Counted from the first letter of the stretch, positions 1 to 8,765 are shown. The stretch: 44,464 nucleotides of DNA from an uncultured Acetatifactor sp. (GCA_910584375.1 CAJUAH010000035.1:1-44464); one strand, 5' to 3'. The notes: a model not told the origin generated them from the sequence alone. A program made the numbers and translations.

Positions 1-42
1 AAGGGGTTTCGGCCTCTTCCTTTTATTTTGCCAACTAAAATT

Positions 43-702
43 TTACACTAACCCGGCAGTATTTTCTCCCTGCCCCTCCCCGGTCAGAAGATGTCGGTCC
101 GTCCAGATCCGGTACCAAAAAATCCCCAGAAAAATCATCTGTACGATAAAGTAGACCAGCGCGATCCACACCAGATCGTAAAACCAGACCAACACCGCCA
201 CCACCCCCGCGAAACAGCTGATAATCATAAAAATAATGGAGAGATTGTTGAAACTGTGGTTTTCCGTGGTGTCCAGGCCGTCGCAGACATGCAGCATGGC
301 CCGCATCAGGATCAGCACCTGCAATACGCCGGAGATAAAATACAGCAGATACCCGGCCCGAAAGCGCATACCGCCGTTCAGGGAAAATGGCATCAGTTGC
401 TGACACAGATAAAATCCCAGGCTGACCGCGATCCAGGGGAGCTGACGGAAAAAGTGCCGGTTCCCCGGTCCCAGCATCACACAGGATACCGCCAGCAGAA
501 GATAGCCCAGAACATCCGGCAGCAGATCGAACAGCAGACGGTGGCCAATCACATGATTGACTACCAGATCCACCGTCTGAGGAGCCTCTGTGACAAAGGG
601 CTCAAAGGCGGGATAATCCCTGACGGGGATACGGACGTCCACCGCCAGCAGCACCACCGCCGCAAACATTAAAATATAGGGTAGCAATTTTTTATCGATC
701 AT
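43..702 (-). CDS. Hypothetical multi-pass membrane protein
   Basis: This is a 219-residue, strongly hydrophobic protein with about six predicted membrane-spanning stretches. The first begins just after the N-terminal MIDKK, and the last three lie in the C-terminal half (around residues 115-195). I do not recognise a family and see no catalytic motif. The start ATG has GGAG only two bases upstream and a better-placed AAGGAAG about a dozen bases upstream. The gene lies 23 bases downstream of the diguanylate cyclase on the same strand, so the two are probably co-transcribed, and it may be a membrane partner of that signalling protein (inference from position only). The C-terminus is short, polar and Gly/Glu-rich. 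The reading frame is convincing; function is unknown. Confidence 0.7.
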   Translation of the reverse strand: MIDKKLLPYILMFAAVVLLAVDVRIPVRDYPAFEPFVTEAPQTVDLVVNHVIGHRLLFDLLPDVLGYLLLAVSCVMLGPGNRHFFRQLPWIAVSLGFYLCQQLMPFSLNGGMRFRAGYLLYFISGVLQVLILMRAMLHVCDGLDTTENHSFNNLSIIFMIISCFAGVVAVLVWFYDLVWIALVYFIVQMIFLGIFWYRIWTDRHLLTGEGQGENTAGLV

Positions 703-725
703 TCTCCGTTTCTTCCTTCAAATCT

Positions 726-2045
726 TTATTGCTGCGATTTCCCGCCACAGCACGTTACAATCTGGTTTCTGCCGTTATTTTTGCCATAGTACAGCCGATC
801 GTCCGCTTCGCGCAGCAAATCCTTGAGATCCATGGTGGGATCGCAGGCCATGCCGAAAGTCATGGTCACGCTGACCACCGTATCCTCAAACAGGATGCGG
901 GTACTGTTGATATCTTCCTGCAATGCGCGCAGAGATTCCAGGGCATCCTCCAGACGGCTGTTCTCATAGACCAGCAGGAACTCTTCGCCGCCCCAGCGGA
1001 TGGCATAGCCCTTGTCCTTCAGATGCTTTCGCAGCAGCCGGGCCACGCTTTTCAATACCTCGTCACCGCACAGATGTCCATAGGTATCGTTTACCCTTTT
1101 GAAAAAATCTATATCGCCGATCACCAGGGTAAAAGGCGTGTTTTTGGACCGGGCTTTTTCTACGGAGCATGCCAGATGACGTCCGCCGCTGCGGCGGTTA
1201 TACAGCTCCGTCAAGGTATCGCACTCCACCAGACTGCGCAAGGAGCACTGCATGGACAGGGCGGAGCGCCCCAGCTCCGTCAGCTCGTCCCCGCGTTTTA
1301 GAATCGCGGGATCCAGCTCTTCGCTCAGATTGCCGGTTGCCACCTGCGAGAAAAAGGATTTCAGGCCATAGAGGGCCTTTAAAAATCTGCCCGCGTAATA
1401 GACCGAGAACAGACAGGCCAGAATCAGCAGCACTACTCCCACGATCACAATGGGAGACAAAGCCCGGTTTACCTGTCCGTTTACTTCCGCCGCCGGTTTT
1501 CCCACAAACAGGATCCCTACGATCTGCCCGTCACCGTTGCGCAGCGGCGCGTAATAGGCGAAATAATTGGTGTCCCGCACGATCACGTTGTCATAAAAAC
1601 AGGACTTGCCTTCCTGCAACACATCCGTCAGCACCTGCGTGGGAGCCTGGGTGCCGACGATCCGCTCTCCCTCCCAGTTTTTGATGGTGGTCAGAATCCG
1701 GGTGTTCTGATAAAACAGGGTCACATCCATGGCCGTGCGCTCCCGGATGCCGTCGATGAGCGTATAATCGCTGGTGATATTCACATCTCCCTTGTAGAGA
1801 GACAGAGTCTTGCCGTCCACCAGAGAATAATCTCCCGGATAGGCCGTGTCCAGCAGCGTGTCCACCAGAAACGCCACATTTCTCAGTTCCGTGTACACTT
1901 GTTCCTGCATACTGTGTCTGAAGGAAGTGCTGCTGAAGATGATGACAACAATACCGTAGAGCAGCAGCGGAACCATACTGATTGCCTGAAATGAATAATA
2001 AAGTTTTCCTCGTTTGTTCTTGTCCGAATCGCTTTTTCTGTTCAT
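726..2045 (-). CDS. Membrane-bound diguanylate cyclase with extracellular Cache-type sensor
   Basis: This 439-residue protein would make cyclic di-GMP from two GTP. A first membrane helix lies at about residues 18-40. It is followed by an extracellular domain of about 150 residues resembling single-Cache sensors (ending in the typical YYAPLRNGDGQIVGILFVGKP segment), a second helix at about 200-222, a short linker and a C-terminal GGDEF domain. The active-site signature is present as RWGGEEF, preceded by the DIDFFKRVNDTYGH stretch of active cyclases. The product-inhibition site (RxxD just before GGEEF) is not present at the usual position, where I read K-x-x-G. This suggests weak or no feedback inhibition. 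No EAL or HD-GYP domain is attached. AAAGGA sits about 10 bases before the ATG. The 219-residue membrane protein follows in the same operon. Confidence 0.9.
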   Translation of the reverse strand: MNRKSDSDKNKRGKLYYSFQAISMVPLLLYGIVVIIFSSTSFRHSMQEQVYTELRNVAFLVDTLLDTAYPGDYSLVDGKTLSLYKGDVNITSDYTLIDGIRERTAMDVTLFYQNTRILTTIKNWEGERIVGTQAPTQVLTDVLQEGKSCFYDNVIVRDTNYFAYYAPLRNGDGQIVGILFVGKPAAEVNGQVNRALSPIVIVGVVLLILACLFSVYYAGRFLKALYGLKSFFSQVATGNLSEELDPAILKRGDELTELGRSALSMQCSLRSLVECDTLTELYNRRSGGRHLACSVEKARSKNTPFTLVIGDIDFFKRVNDTYGHLCGDEVLKSVARLLRKHLKDKGYAIRWGGEEFLLVYENSRLEDALESLRALQEDINSTRILFEDTVVSVTMTFGMACDPTMDLKDLLREADDRLYYGKNNGRNQIVTCCGGKSQQ

Positions 2046-2170
2046 AAAGGAGGCATCCTTTTGTGTTCCATATAGTGATAAAGTACTATGAATAGTATAA
2101 ACGGAATACGGGGAAATTGCAATAATAAACTTACTTTATTCTGTACAGTATTTCTGTGCAACTTTTTCCC

Positions 2171-2199
2171 TTGACAGAAACGGTGTCTGGTTTTATAAT
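2171..2199 (+). promoter_or_regulatory. Sigma-A promoter of the ileS T-box transcript
   Basis: A perfect TTGACA (2171-2176) and a perfect TATAAT (2194-2199) are separated by exactly 17 bases. Transcription would start near 2206, just before the T-box leader. This is the best sigma-A promoter in the window. Confidence 0.92.
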
Positions 2200-2205
2200 C
2201 GGAAC

Positions 2206-2464
2206 AAACAGAACGAGCCAACAGGCGCAGACGAAGAGAGTACGCGCAGATTAAAAGCCCCAGCGAGCCGGTGCAGGTGGGAGACCGGTGCAAGTAGACT
2301 GTCGCGGAAGATCACTTCCGAGCTGCAATGCTGAAGAGCAGTAGGCGTTGCCGTATCCCCGGCGTTAGCGGGGAACATATTGATCCGCCGTCGCAGGCGG
2401 TGCGTATGCGTAACAGGTGGTTAAACGGGCAGTCGGCCCCGTCCTTTTACGGACGGGGCTTTTT
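2206..2464 (+). promoter_or_regulatory. T-box riboswitch, isoleucine specifier, controlling ileS
   Basis: The roughly 260-base leader has the parts of a tRNA-sensing T-box in order. The distal Stem I motif AGCGAGCCGG is at about 2261-2270. The specifier-loop context is GAAG-ATC-ACTTCCGAGCTGC, with the ATC (isoleucine) codon at 2311-2313. The antiterminator bulge TGGT is at 2418-2421. A strong terminator follows: nine-base arms at 2436-2444 and 2451-2459, then a T-run. TGGT would pair with the ACCA end of uncharged tRNA-Ile (discriminator A). Known mechanism: uncharged tRNA-Ile stabilises the antiterminator, so ileS is read when isoleucylation falls short. The specifier matches the downstream gene, which makes the call firm; the stem boundaries are approximate. 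Confidence 0.93.
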
Positions 2465-2473
2465 GTATGTACG

Positions 2474-2513
2474 GCGAAGAGCCTTTACCCTTTAGAGCCA
2501 TTGCGCAGCAATT
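2474..2513 (+). repeat. Single copy of a structured intergenic repeat before the ileS RBS
   Basis: This stretch matches the core of the tandem repeat at 14825-15113: a GAAGA...CTTTACCCTTTAGAGCC block followed by a small hairpin. The hairpin is ATTGC (2500-2504), loop GCA, GCAAT (2508-2512). In the other copies it is ATCGC/GCGAT, a compensatory T-A to C-G exchange. It lies between the T-box terminator and the AGGAGG of ileS. Confidence 0.7.
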
Positions 2514-2533
2514 TAATTTAGGAGGAGAGCAGA

Positions 2534-5500
2534 ATGTATCAGAAAGTATCGACAGATCTCAACTTTGTGGACAGAGAAAAACAGGTGGAAAAGTTCTGGA
2601 AGGAACACGATATCTTTAAAAAGAGCCTGGAGAAAAATAAGGACGGGGAGGTCTACACCTTCTATGACGGGCCGCCCACGGCCAACGGCAAGCCCCATAT
2701 CGGCCATGTGGAGACCCGGGTCATCAAGGACATGATTCCCCGCTACCGCACCATGAAGGGCTATATGGTGCCCCGCAAGGCGGGCTGGGACACCCACGGA
2801 CTGCCTGTGGAGATCGAGGTGGAAAAGCTGCTGGGCCTGGACGGCAAGGATCAGATCGAGGCCTACGGCCTGGAGCCCTTTATCGACAAATGTAAGGAGA
2901 GCGTCTGGAAATACAAGGGCATGTGGGAGGACTTCTCCGGCACTGTGGGTTTCTGGGCGGATATGGATGACCCTTATGTGACCTATCACGACGATTTCAT
3001 CGAGTCCGAGTGGTGGGCTTTAAAAGAGATCTGGAATAAGGGCCTGCTGTACAAGGGTTTTAAGATCGTTCCCTACTGCCCCCGTTGCGGCACGCCCCTG
3101 TCCACCCAGGAGGTGGCCCAGGGCTATAAGCTGGTGAAAGAGCGCTCCGCCGTGGTTCGTTTCAAAGTGGCGGGGGAGGACGCCTACTTCCTGGCCTGGA
3201 CCACCACGCCCTGGACCCTGCCCTCCAATGTGGCGCTGTGCATGAACCCGGATGAGACCTACTGCAAGGTGAAAGCCGCGGACGGCTACACCTATTATAT
3301 GGCCCAGGCCCTGCTGGACACTGTGCTGGGCAGACTGGCCGGGGAGGATACCCCCGCCTACCAGGTGCTGGAGACTTATCTGGGCAAGGACCTGGAGTAC
3401 AAGGAGTACGAGCCGCTGTTTGCCTGTGCCGGGGAGGCGGCAGCAAAACAGGGCAAAAAGGGATTTTTCGTGACCTGTGACAACTATGTCACCATGTCCG
3501 ACGGCACGGGCATCGTACACATTGCCCCCGCCTTCGGTGAGGACGACGCCAATGTGGGCCGCAAGTACGATCTGCCCTTTGTGCAGTTCGTGGACGGCAA
3601 GGGCCAGCTGACACAGGAGACTCCTTACGCCGGAATCTTTGTGAAAAAAGCGGATCCCCAGATTCTGAAAGATTTAGACGGCGAGGGAAAGCTCTTCGAC
3701 GCTCCCAAGTTTGAGCACGATTATCCCCACTGCTGGAGGTGCGACACCCCTCTGATCTATTACGCCAGGGAATCCTGGTATATCCGGGAGACTGCCGTGC
3801 GGGACGATCTGATCCGCAACAATAACACGGTGAACTGGATCCCCGAGTCCATCGGTACAGGGCGTTTTGGCAACTGGCTGGAGAACATTCAGGACTGGGC
3901 CATCTCTCGCAACCGCTACTGGGGCACGCCGCTGAATATCTGGGAGTGCTCCTGCGGACATCAGGAATGCATCGGCAGCCGCCAGGAGCTGGCGGACAAG
4001 GCCGGAAACCCGGACGCCGCGAAAGTGGAACTGCACAGACCCTATATCGACGAAGTGACCTATCCCTGCCCGGAGTGCGGCGGGCAGATGCGCCGTGTGC
4101 CCGAAGTGCTGGACTGCTGGTTTGATTCCGGCGCCATGCCCTTTGCCCAGCACCATTATCCCTTTGAGAATAAGGAAGTGTTTGAGCGGCAGTTCCCGGC
4201 CCAGTTCATCTCCGAGGCCGTGGATCAGACCAGAGGGTGGTTCCACTCCCTGATGGCGGAGTCCACGCTGCTGTTCAACAAGGCCCCCTATGAAAACGTG
4301 ATTGTGCTGGGCCATGTGCAGGACGAGAACGGCCAGAAGATGAGCAAGACCAAGGGCAACGCGGTGGATCCCTTCGAGGCCCTGGCCCAGTACGGCGCCG
4401 ACGCGATCCGGTGGTATTTTTACACCAGCTGTTCCCCCTGGCTGCCCAAGCGTTTCGCGGGTAAGATCGTGCAGGAGGGCCAGAGAAAGTTCATGGGCAC
4501 CTTGTGGAACACTTATGCTTTTTATATCCTGTATGCGGAGATTGACAGCTTTGACCCCACCAAATATACGCTGGAGTACGACAAGCTGCCGGTGATGGAC
4601 CGCTGGCTTTTGTCCAGATTAAACACCGTGGTGGGCGAGGTGGACGAGAATCTGGACAAATATCGGATCCCTGAGGCGGGCAAGGCGCTGGAGGACTTTG
4701 TGGACGAGATGAGCAACTGGTATGTGCGCCGCAGCCGCGAGCGTTTCTGGGCCAAGGGCATGGAGCAGGATAAGATAAACGCTTATATGACTTTGTACAC
4801 GGCGCTGGTGACCGTCAGCAAGGCCGCCGCCCCCATGATCCCCTTCATGACCGAGGATATCTATCAGAACATGGTGCGCAGCGTGGATCAGGACGCGCCG
4901 GAGAGCATTCACCTGTGCGACTTCCCCCAGCTACAGGCCGGGTGGATCGACAGGGCCCTGGAGGAGTCCATGAAAGACGTGCTGGCCGCCGTGGTGATGG
5001 GCAGGGCCTGCCGCAACGACGCCGCCATCAAGAACCGCCAGCCCATCGGAAAAATGTATATCAAAGCGGACTTCAGCCTGGATGATTTCTATGTGGACAT
5101 CATCAAGGATGAGCTGAATGTGAAGGAAGTGGTCTTCACAGACGATGTGCGGGAATTTACTTCCTATACTTTCAAGCCCCAGCTGCGCACGGTGGGCCCG
5201 AAATACGGCAAACAGCTGGGCGGCATCCAGAAGACGCTGGCCTCCCTGGACGGCAACGCGGCCATGGATGAACTGAAAACCAGCGGAAAACTGGTCTTTG
5301 AAGTGAACGGTGTGGCGGTGGAACTCACTGAGGACGATCTGCTGATCAGCATGGCCCGGAAAGAGGGCTATGTGTCCCAGGAGGACAGTCAGATGACGGT
5401 GGTTCTGGACACCAACCTTACGCAGGAGCTGGTGGAGGAGGGCTTTGTCTACGAGATCATCAGCAAGATCCAGACCATGCGTAAGGACGCGGGCTTTGAG

Positions 5501-5686
5501 GTCATGGATCATATCCGGGTAGCCCTGGGCGGCAATGAGCGGCTCTATGCCGTCGCCGAGAGCAACCGGGATGCCATCTGCGGCAAGGTGCTGGCGGAGG
5601 AGCTGAGCGCGGACGCCGCTTACGCGGTATCCAAAGAGTGGAATGTAAACGGCGAGAACGTGACCATCAGTTTGGAACGAGTTTGA
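2534..5686 (+). CDS. ileS: Isoleucyl-tRNA synthetase
   Basis: The 1050-residue class I enzyme charges tRNA-Ile with isoleucine. The HIGH motif reads HIGH at residues 55-58 (within GKPHIGHVETR) and the KMSKS loop reads KMSKT from residue 602. The editing insert lies between, with the usual WTTTPWTLPSN segment near residue 220. Cys pairs (CPRCGTP near 180, CWRCDTP near 400, CSCGHQEC near 475, CPECGG near 515) look like metal-binding knuckles. The length, well above about 930 residues, and the N-terminal DGPPTANGKPHIGH form suggest the eukaryote-like IleRS2 type, which is intrinsically mupirocin-tolerant where tested; that is inference here. AGGAGG lies 8 bases upstream of the start. Expression is governed by the T-box(Ile) leader. 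No clear terminator follows, so readthrough into the next gene is possible. Confidence 0.98.
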   Translation: MYQKVSTDLNFVDREKQVEKFWKEHDIFKKSLEKNKDGEVYTFYDGPPTANGKPHIGHVETRVIKDMIPRYRTMKGYMVPRKAGWDTHGLPVEIEVEKLLGLDGKDQIEAYGLEPFIDKCKESVWKYKGMWEDFSGTVGFWADMDDPYVTYHDDFIESEWWALKEIWNKGLLYKGFKIVPYCPRCGTPLSTQEVAQGYKLVKERSAVVRFKVAGEDAYFLAWTTTPWTLPSNVALCMNPDETYCKVKAADGYTYYMAQALLDTVLGRLAGEDTPAYQVLETYLGKDLEYKEYEPLFACAGEAAAKQGKKGFFVTCDNYVTMSDGTGIVHIAPAFGEDDANVGRKYDLPFVQFVDGKGQLTQETPYAGIFVKKADPQILKDLDGEGKLFDAPKFEHDYPHCWRCDTPLIYYARESWYIRETAVRDDLIRNNNTVNWIPESIGTGRFGNWLENIQDWAISRNRYWGTPLNIWECSCGHQECIGSRQELADKAGNPDAAKVELHRPYIDEVTYPCPECGGQMRRVPEVLDCWFDSGAMPFAQHHYPFENKEVFERQFPAQFISEAVDQTRGWFHSLMAESTLLFNKAPYENVIVLGHVQDENGQKMSKTKGNAVDPFEALAQYGADAIRWYFYTSCSPWLPKRFAGKIVQEGQRKFMGTLWNTYAFYILYAEIDSFDPTKYTLEYDKLPVMDRWLLSRLNTVVGEVDENLDKYRIPEAGKALEDFVDEMSNWYVRRSRERFWAKGMEQDKINAYMTLYTALVTVSKAAAPMIPFMTEDIYQNMVRSVDQDAPESIHLCDFPQLQAGWIDRALEESMKDVLAAVVMGRACRNDAAIKNRQPIGKMYIKADFSLDDFYVDIIKDELNVKEVVFTDDVREFTSYTFKPQLRTVGPKYGKQLGGIQKTLASLDGNAAMDELKTSGKLVFEVNGVAVELTEDDLLISMARKEGYVSQEDSQMTVVLDTNLTQELVEEGFVYEIISKIQTMRKDAGFEVMDHIRVALGGNERLYAVAESNRDAICGKVLAEELSADAAYAVSKEWNVNGENVTISLERV

Positions 5687-5782
5687 GTGCAGATGCGGCG
5701 GATGCGTCCTTTCGAGGCGCATCCAGGGTGCGGATGTGTACAGCTATGAGAAGATTGCTGGTTACAGGGAAAGGAACAGAAA

Positions 5783-6556
5783 ATGATAACTGACACTTTT
5801 GACAACGCGTCTCCCGCGATTATCAATCCCCAGGCCAATGACGACGCGCCTGCGGTGGACGCCTGCATCCTGACGTTCTCCCACGCGATCGAGAAGTTTG
5901 TGCGGGAGCATTATGACTGCACACAGATTGGTTCCTTCTGGTTCGCCACAGGAGAGACGCCGGTGTGGCAGATCGAGTATGCGGGCAGGAAGTTCGCCTT
6001 TTACAAGACCTATGTGGGCGCGCCTGCCTGTGTGGGCAGCGTGGAGGATACGCTGTCGGTGATCCGCACGAAGAAATATATTGTCTTTGGCGGCGCGGGA
6101 TGCCTGAATAAAGAGATCGCCCACGGCAAGGTGATGATCCCCACGGAGGGCTACCGGGATGAGGGAACCTCCTACCACTACGCGCCCCCGTCGGACTATA
6201 TCGCGATCCGCAACGCGGATACCGTGGCAAAATGCATGGCGGAAAACGGGATTCCCTATGTGAAAGGCAAGACCTGGACCACGGATTCCTTTTACCGGGA
6301 GACAGTGAACAACTTTGAAAAACACAAGGCGGACGGCTGCATCTCGGTGGAGATGGAGTGCGCGGCGCTGCAGGCCATGTGCGATTTCCGGGGACTGGAG
6401 CTGTACATGTTCTTCACCAGCGGCGATTTGCTGGACGCTCCCGAGTGGGATGCCAGACGCAGGGACGGGGACGATCGGGGCACCCAGCACGACACCGGGC
6501 ATTTCGACATTGCTCTGGAGCTGGCCCGGTATGTCACCTGTGGGCAGGAAAAGTAA
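5783..6556 (+). CDS. Nucleoside phosphorylase-like protein (PNP/UDP family 1)
   Basis: This 257-residue protein fits the trimeric/hexameric nucleoside phosphorylase superfamily, which cleaves nucleosides with phosphate to free base and ribose-1-phosphate. The glycine-rich strand FGGAGCLN near residue 100 corresponds to the phosphate-binding GxxG region. VEMECAAL near residue 195 is the Met-Glu ribose-binding signature of the family. TTDSFYRET near 175 is also typical. Sequence alone does not settle whether it prefers uridine, purine nucleosides or another substrate. It starts 96 bases after ileS with only a weak AAAGGA before the ATG, so it may be partly co-transcribed with ileS. A terminator follows immediately. 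The family assignment is sure; the substrate is not. Confidence 0.85.
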   Translation: MITDTFDNASPAIINPQANDDAPAVDACILTFSHAIEKFVREHYDCTQIGSFWFATGETPVWQIEYAGRKFAFYKTYVGAPACVGSVEDTLSVIRTKKYIVFGGAGCLNKEIAHGKVMIPTEGYRDEGTSYHYAPPSDYIAIRNADTVAKCMAENGIPYVKGKTWTTDSFYRETVNNFEKHKADGCISVEMECAALQAMCDFRGLELYMFFTSGDLLDAPEWDARRRDGDDRGTQHDTGHFDIALELARYVTCGQEK

Positions 6557-6564
6557 AAAGTAAG

Positions 6565-6594
6565 AGGCAGGAACTATTTGGGTCTCTGCCTTTT
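6565..6594 (+). terminator. Rho-independent terminator after the nucleoside phosphorylase gene
   Basis: AGGCAG (6565-6570) pairs with CTGCCT (6586-6591) across a 15-base loop and is followed by TTTT. The six-base stem is modest, but it is correctly placed nine bases after the stop codon. Confidence 0.6.
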
Positions 6595-6668
6595 CTGTCA
6601 GACAGTATGGCAACTAAAGTTCAGCAGAATATTGGATGTGAAGGATAAGAAAGAGAGAGGATATATTT

Positions 6669-7145
6669 ATGCCCAGAGTAATCTTAATATGTGGGAAAAT
6701 ATGCGTTGGGAAAAGCACATACGCGGAAAAGATCCGCAGGGAAAGCAGCGCCGTACTGCTTTCCGTGGACGAGATTATGCTGGCGGTCTTCGGCCAGTAC
6801 GCGGGCGAAAAACACGATGAGTATGTGCGGAACGTACAGCAGTATATTTTTGACAAGTCCCTGGAGATTCTGCGGGTGGAAGCGGACGTGCTCCTTGACT
6901 GCGGTTTCTGGACTAAGGGACACCGTGACTATGCAAAGGAATTTTACAGGCAGCGGGGCATTCCCTGTGAGTTGCACTGCATTGACATAGATGACGGGGA
7001 ATGGCGGCGGCGCATTGAAAAGCGCAACGGCGCGGTGGCTGCCGGGGATAAAAACGCTTACTTTGTGGACGAAAATCTCCTGAAAAAGCTTGAGGAGGGA
7101 TATGAAACGCCCACGGAGGACGAGGTTGATGTATGGGTAAGATAA
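6669..7145 (+). CDS. Small P-loop ATP-binding protein (AAA/kinase-like)
   Basis: This is a 158-residue protein with a Walker A motif at residues 9-16 (GKICVGKS, then T) and an LLSVDEIML segment that can supply the acidic residue after the P-loop. DVLLDCGFW around residue 80 corresponds to the second acidic strand. This is the pattern of small AAA_33/zeta-toxin-like nucleotide kinases that phosphorylate small molecules. The substrate cannot be named, and no antitoxin-like partner is adjacent, so a toxin role is not supported. The initiating ATG follows an AGAGAGG sequence at suitable distance. The gene is monocistronic, with terminators before and after it. Confidence 0.8.
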   Translation: MPRVILICGKICVGKSTYAEKIRRESSAVLLSVDEIMLAVFGQYAGEKHDEYVRNVQQYIFDKSLEILRVEADVLLDCGFWTKGHRDYAKEFYRQRGIPCELHCIDIDDGEWRRRIEKRNGAVAAGDKNAYFVDENLLKKLEEGYETPTEDEVDVWVR

Positions 7146-7197
7146 ATACGCAGTCTAATGTGAATGATATCCTTGCATCTCTGAAAGCAAAAAGACG

Positions 7198-7229
7198 CCC
7201 GCAACAGGCCAGTGACTGTTGCGGGTTTT
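7198..7229 (+). terminator. Rho-independent terminator after the P-loop protein gene
   Basis: CCCGCAACAG (7198-7207) and CTGTTGCGGG (7216-7225) form a perfect 10-base stem with an 8-base loop, followed by TTTT. It closes the plus-strand unit before the convergent MATE gene. Confidence 0.88.
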
Positions 7230-7259
7230 GCGGTATTATCCTGAATCAGGCCCGGTACG

Positions 7260-8612
7260 TCACGATGGACGGGAGACTGGCAGGGCGGCGTATTTTTTAT
7301 ACACTCTCCTGTAAAAGCAGACAGAGAGAACCATGCCGATCCCCCAACCGGCGGGCCACGCGCACCATATGCCCACAGCCGCGTCTGTCCACTGCGCCAG
7401 AGCAAAGGCCAAAACCACGCGCAGGATCAGATCGGTAAAAGTGGCGACGATAAACTGACGCATGGCGCCGACTCCTCTGAGTATGCCGTCCGCCACCAAT
7501 TTGGCGGATATGGCAAAATAAAAGGGGGACAGTATCCACAAAAACTGCCTGCCTGTCAGCATTGCCGCGGCGGAGTCATTTTTCATAAACAGCATCAGCA
7601 GATATTGTCCAAAGAAAATGTAAATAACACAGAATGGGACACACAGGCACCACACCATCCGGATCCCCGCGTGAAAGCATTCCCTGATCCGGTCGTACTT
7701 GCGGGCCCCCAGGTTTTGCGCCGCAAAATTGGATATTCCGTTGCCGATTGTGGTAAAGGAGGTGATGACCATGTTATTGAGTTTCACCGCCGCCGAATAG
7801 CCCGCCATGACCGAAGTCCCGAATCCGTTGATAACGCCCTGGATCAGGATATTTCCCACCGATATAAAGCTCTGCTGCAGAATACTGGGGATGGCGACCG
7901 CCGCGATCTTTTGCAGGAGTACCCGGTCAAAAAGCGGCGAGGGTTCTTTCGTCTGAATCCCTGCAAGCCTTTTCCACACGGCAAACACAGCGAACATGCA
8001 GCTCATCCCCTGACATAAAAAGGTAGCCCACGCGACTCCGGCCACGCCCATATCAAATGCCCATACGAACAGTATGTCTACGGCAATATTTGACGTGGAG
8101 GACACTGCCAGAAAACAGAAAGGCGTCCTGGAATCGCCCAGGGCGGAGAAGATCCCGGTGGCGATATTGTAAAAAAATACAAACGGCAGCCCCCATATAT
8201 AAATATCCAGATACAGATTCGAGTCCGCTAACACCGTCTCCGGCGTCCGGATCAGGCGCAGCAGCGGGCCGCCCCCGATCATACCGGCCAGCATTAGCAG
8301 GACGCAGAGAACGGCGCTGAAAATGCAGGCCGTAGATACCGCCGTTTTCAGTTTGCCGTACTGCCTTGCGCCGAACAGCTGCGAGACAATGACGGAGCAT
8401 CCCATGTTGCAGCCGAACGCGAACGCAATGAAGATCAGCGTGATCTCATAGCTGTTCCCCACGGCGGCCAGAGCGTTTTCCCCGATAAATTTACCGGCCA
8501 CCAGACTGTCCGCTATATTGTAGAGCTGCTGAAATATTACACTGCCGAACAAGGGCAGGCAGAATCTCCATAACACAGTCTCCGGTTTACCTACTGTCAG
8601 ATCTTTATTCAT
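7260..8612 (-). CDS. MATE family efflux transporter
   Basis: The 450-residue protein has about twelve membrane helices and the MATE hallmarks: an N-terminal GSVIFQQLYNIADSLVAGKFIGENALAAVGNS stretch in helix 1-2 and the equivalent QQSFISVGNILIQGVINGFGTSVMAGYSAA stretch opening the second half. Members export drugs or cationic metabolites by sodium or proton exchange; the substrate here is unknown. I start at 8612 (MNKDLTVGK), because GGGGGGA lies just upstream and the family normally begins close to this point. The longer frame to 8657 adds 15 atypical residues. It is divergent from a LysR gene with about 150 bases between them, the usual arrangement for a regulator-controlled exporter. Confidence 0.92.
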   Translation of the reverse strand: MNKDLTVGKPETVLWRFCLPLFGSVIFQQLYNIADSLVAGKFIGENALAAVGNSYEITLIFIAFAFGCNMGCSVIVSQLFGARQYGKLKTAVSTACIFSAVLCVLLMLAGMIGGGPLLRLIRTPETVLADSNLYLDIYIWGLPFVFFYNIATGIFSALGDSRTPFCFLAVSSTSNIAVDILFVWAFDMGVAGVAWATFLCQGMSCMFAVFAVWKRLAGIQTKEPSPLFDRVLLQKIAAVAIPSILQQSFISVGNILIQGVINGFGTSVMAGYSAAVKLNNMVITSFTTIGNGISNFAAQNLGARKYDRIRECFHAGIRMVWCLCVPFCVIYIFFGQYLLMLFMKNDSAAAMLTGRQFLWILSPFYFAISAKLVADGILRGVGAMRQFIVATFTDLILRVVLAFALAQWTDAAVGIWCAWPAGWGIGMVLSVCFYRRVYKKYAALPVSRPS

Positions 8613-8680
8613 ACGATCATCCCCCCGTATAACGAACGCCGCGGTTCTCTGCCGCATAAGCAGCAGGAAAAACTTTGCGA

Positions 8681-8709
8681 TTTACTTCCATCCGGAAATG
8701 TATTATAAT
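8681..8709 (+). promoter_or_regulatory. Probable promoter of the LysR-type regulator gene
   Basis: TATAAT (8704-8709) is perfect; TTTACT (8681-8686) matches four of six -35 positions with a 17-base spacer. It lies in the divergent LysR/MATE region, where a LysR protein would be expected to bind. Confidence 0.6.
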
Positions 8710-8765
8710 ACGTCTCGAGAAATATGAAAAATACATATAATACATCAGAGGGATATAAAAAGCAT

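Noticed and set aside
2046..2170. A cyclic di-GMP riboswitch next to the diguanylate cyclase gene
   Set aside because: I looked for the conserved GEMM-type core near the gene and found only the T-box leader, which belongs to ileS.
2042..2378. Minus-strand frames of 83 and 61 codons upstream of the diguanylate cyclase
   Set aside because: They lie over the T-box promoter and leader on the other strand and have no coding character.
6669..7145. Zeta-toxin of a toxin-antitoxin pair
   Set aside because: The P-loop pattern is compatible, but there is no epsilon-like or other antitoxin gene beside it, and the gene is flanked by terminators.
7133..7438. A 101-codon plus-strand frame after the P-loop protein gene
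   Set aside because: It overlaps the kinase end, runs through the terminator hairpin and then lies antisense to the MATE gene. It has no ribosome binding site and no recognisable domain.
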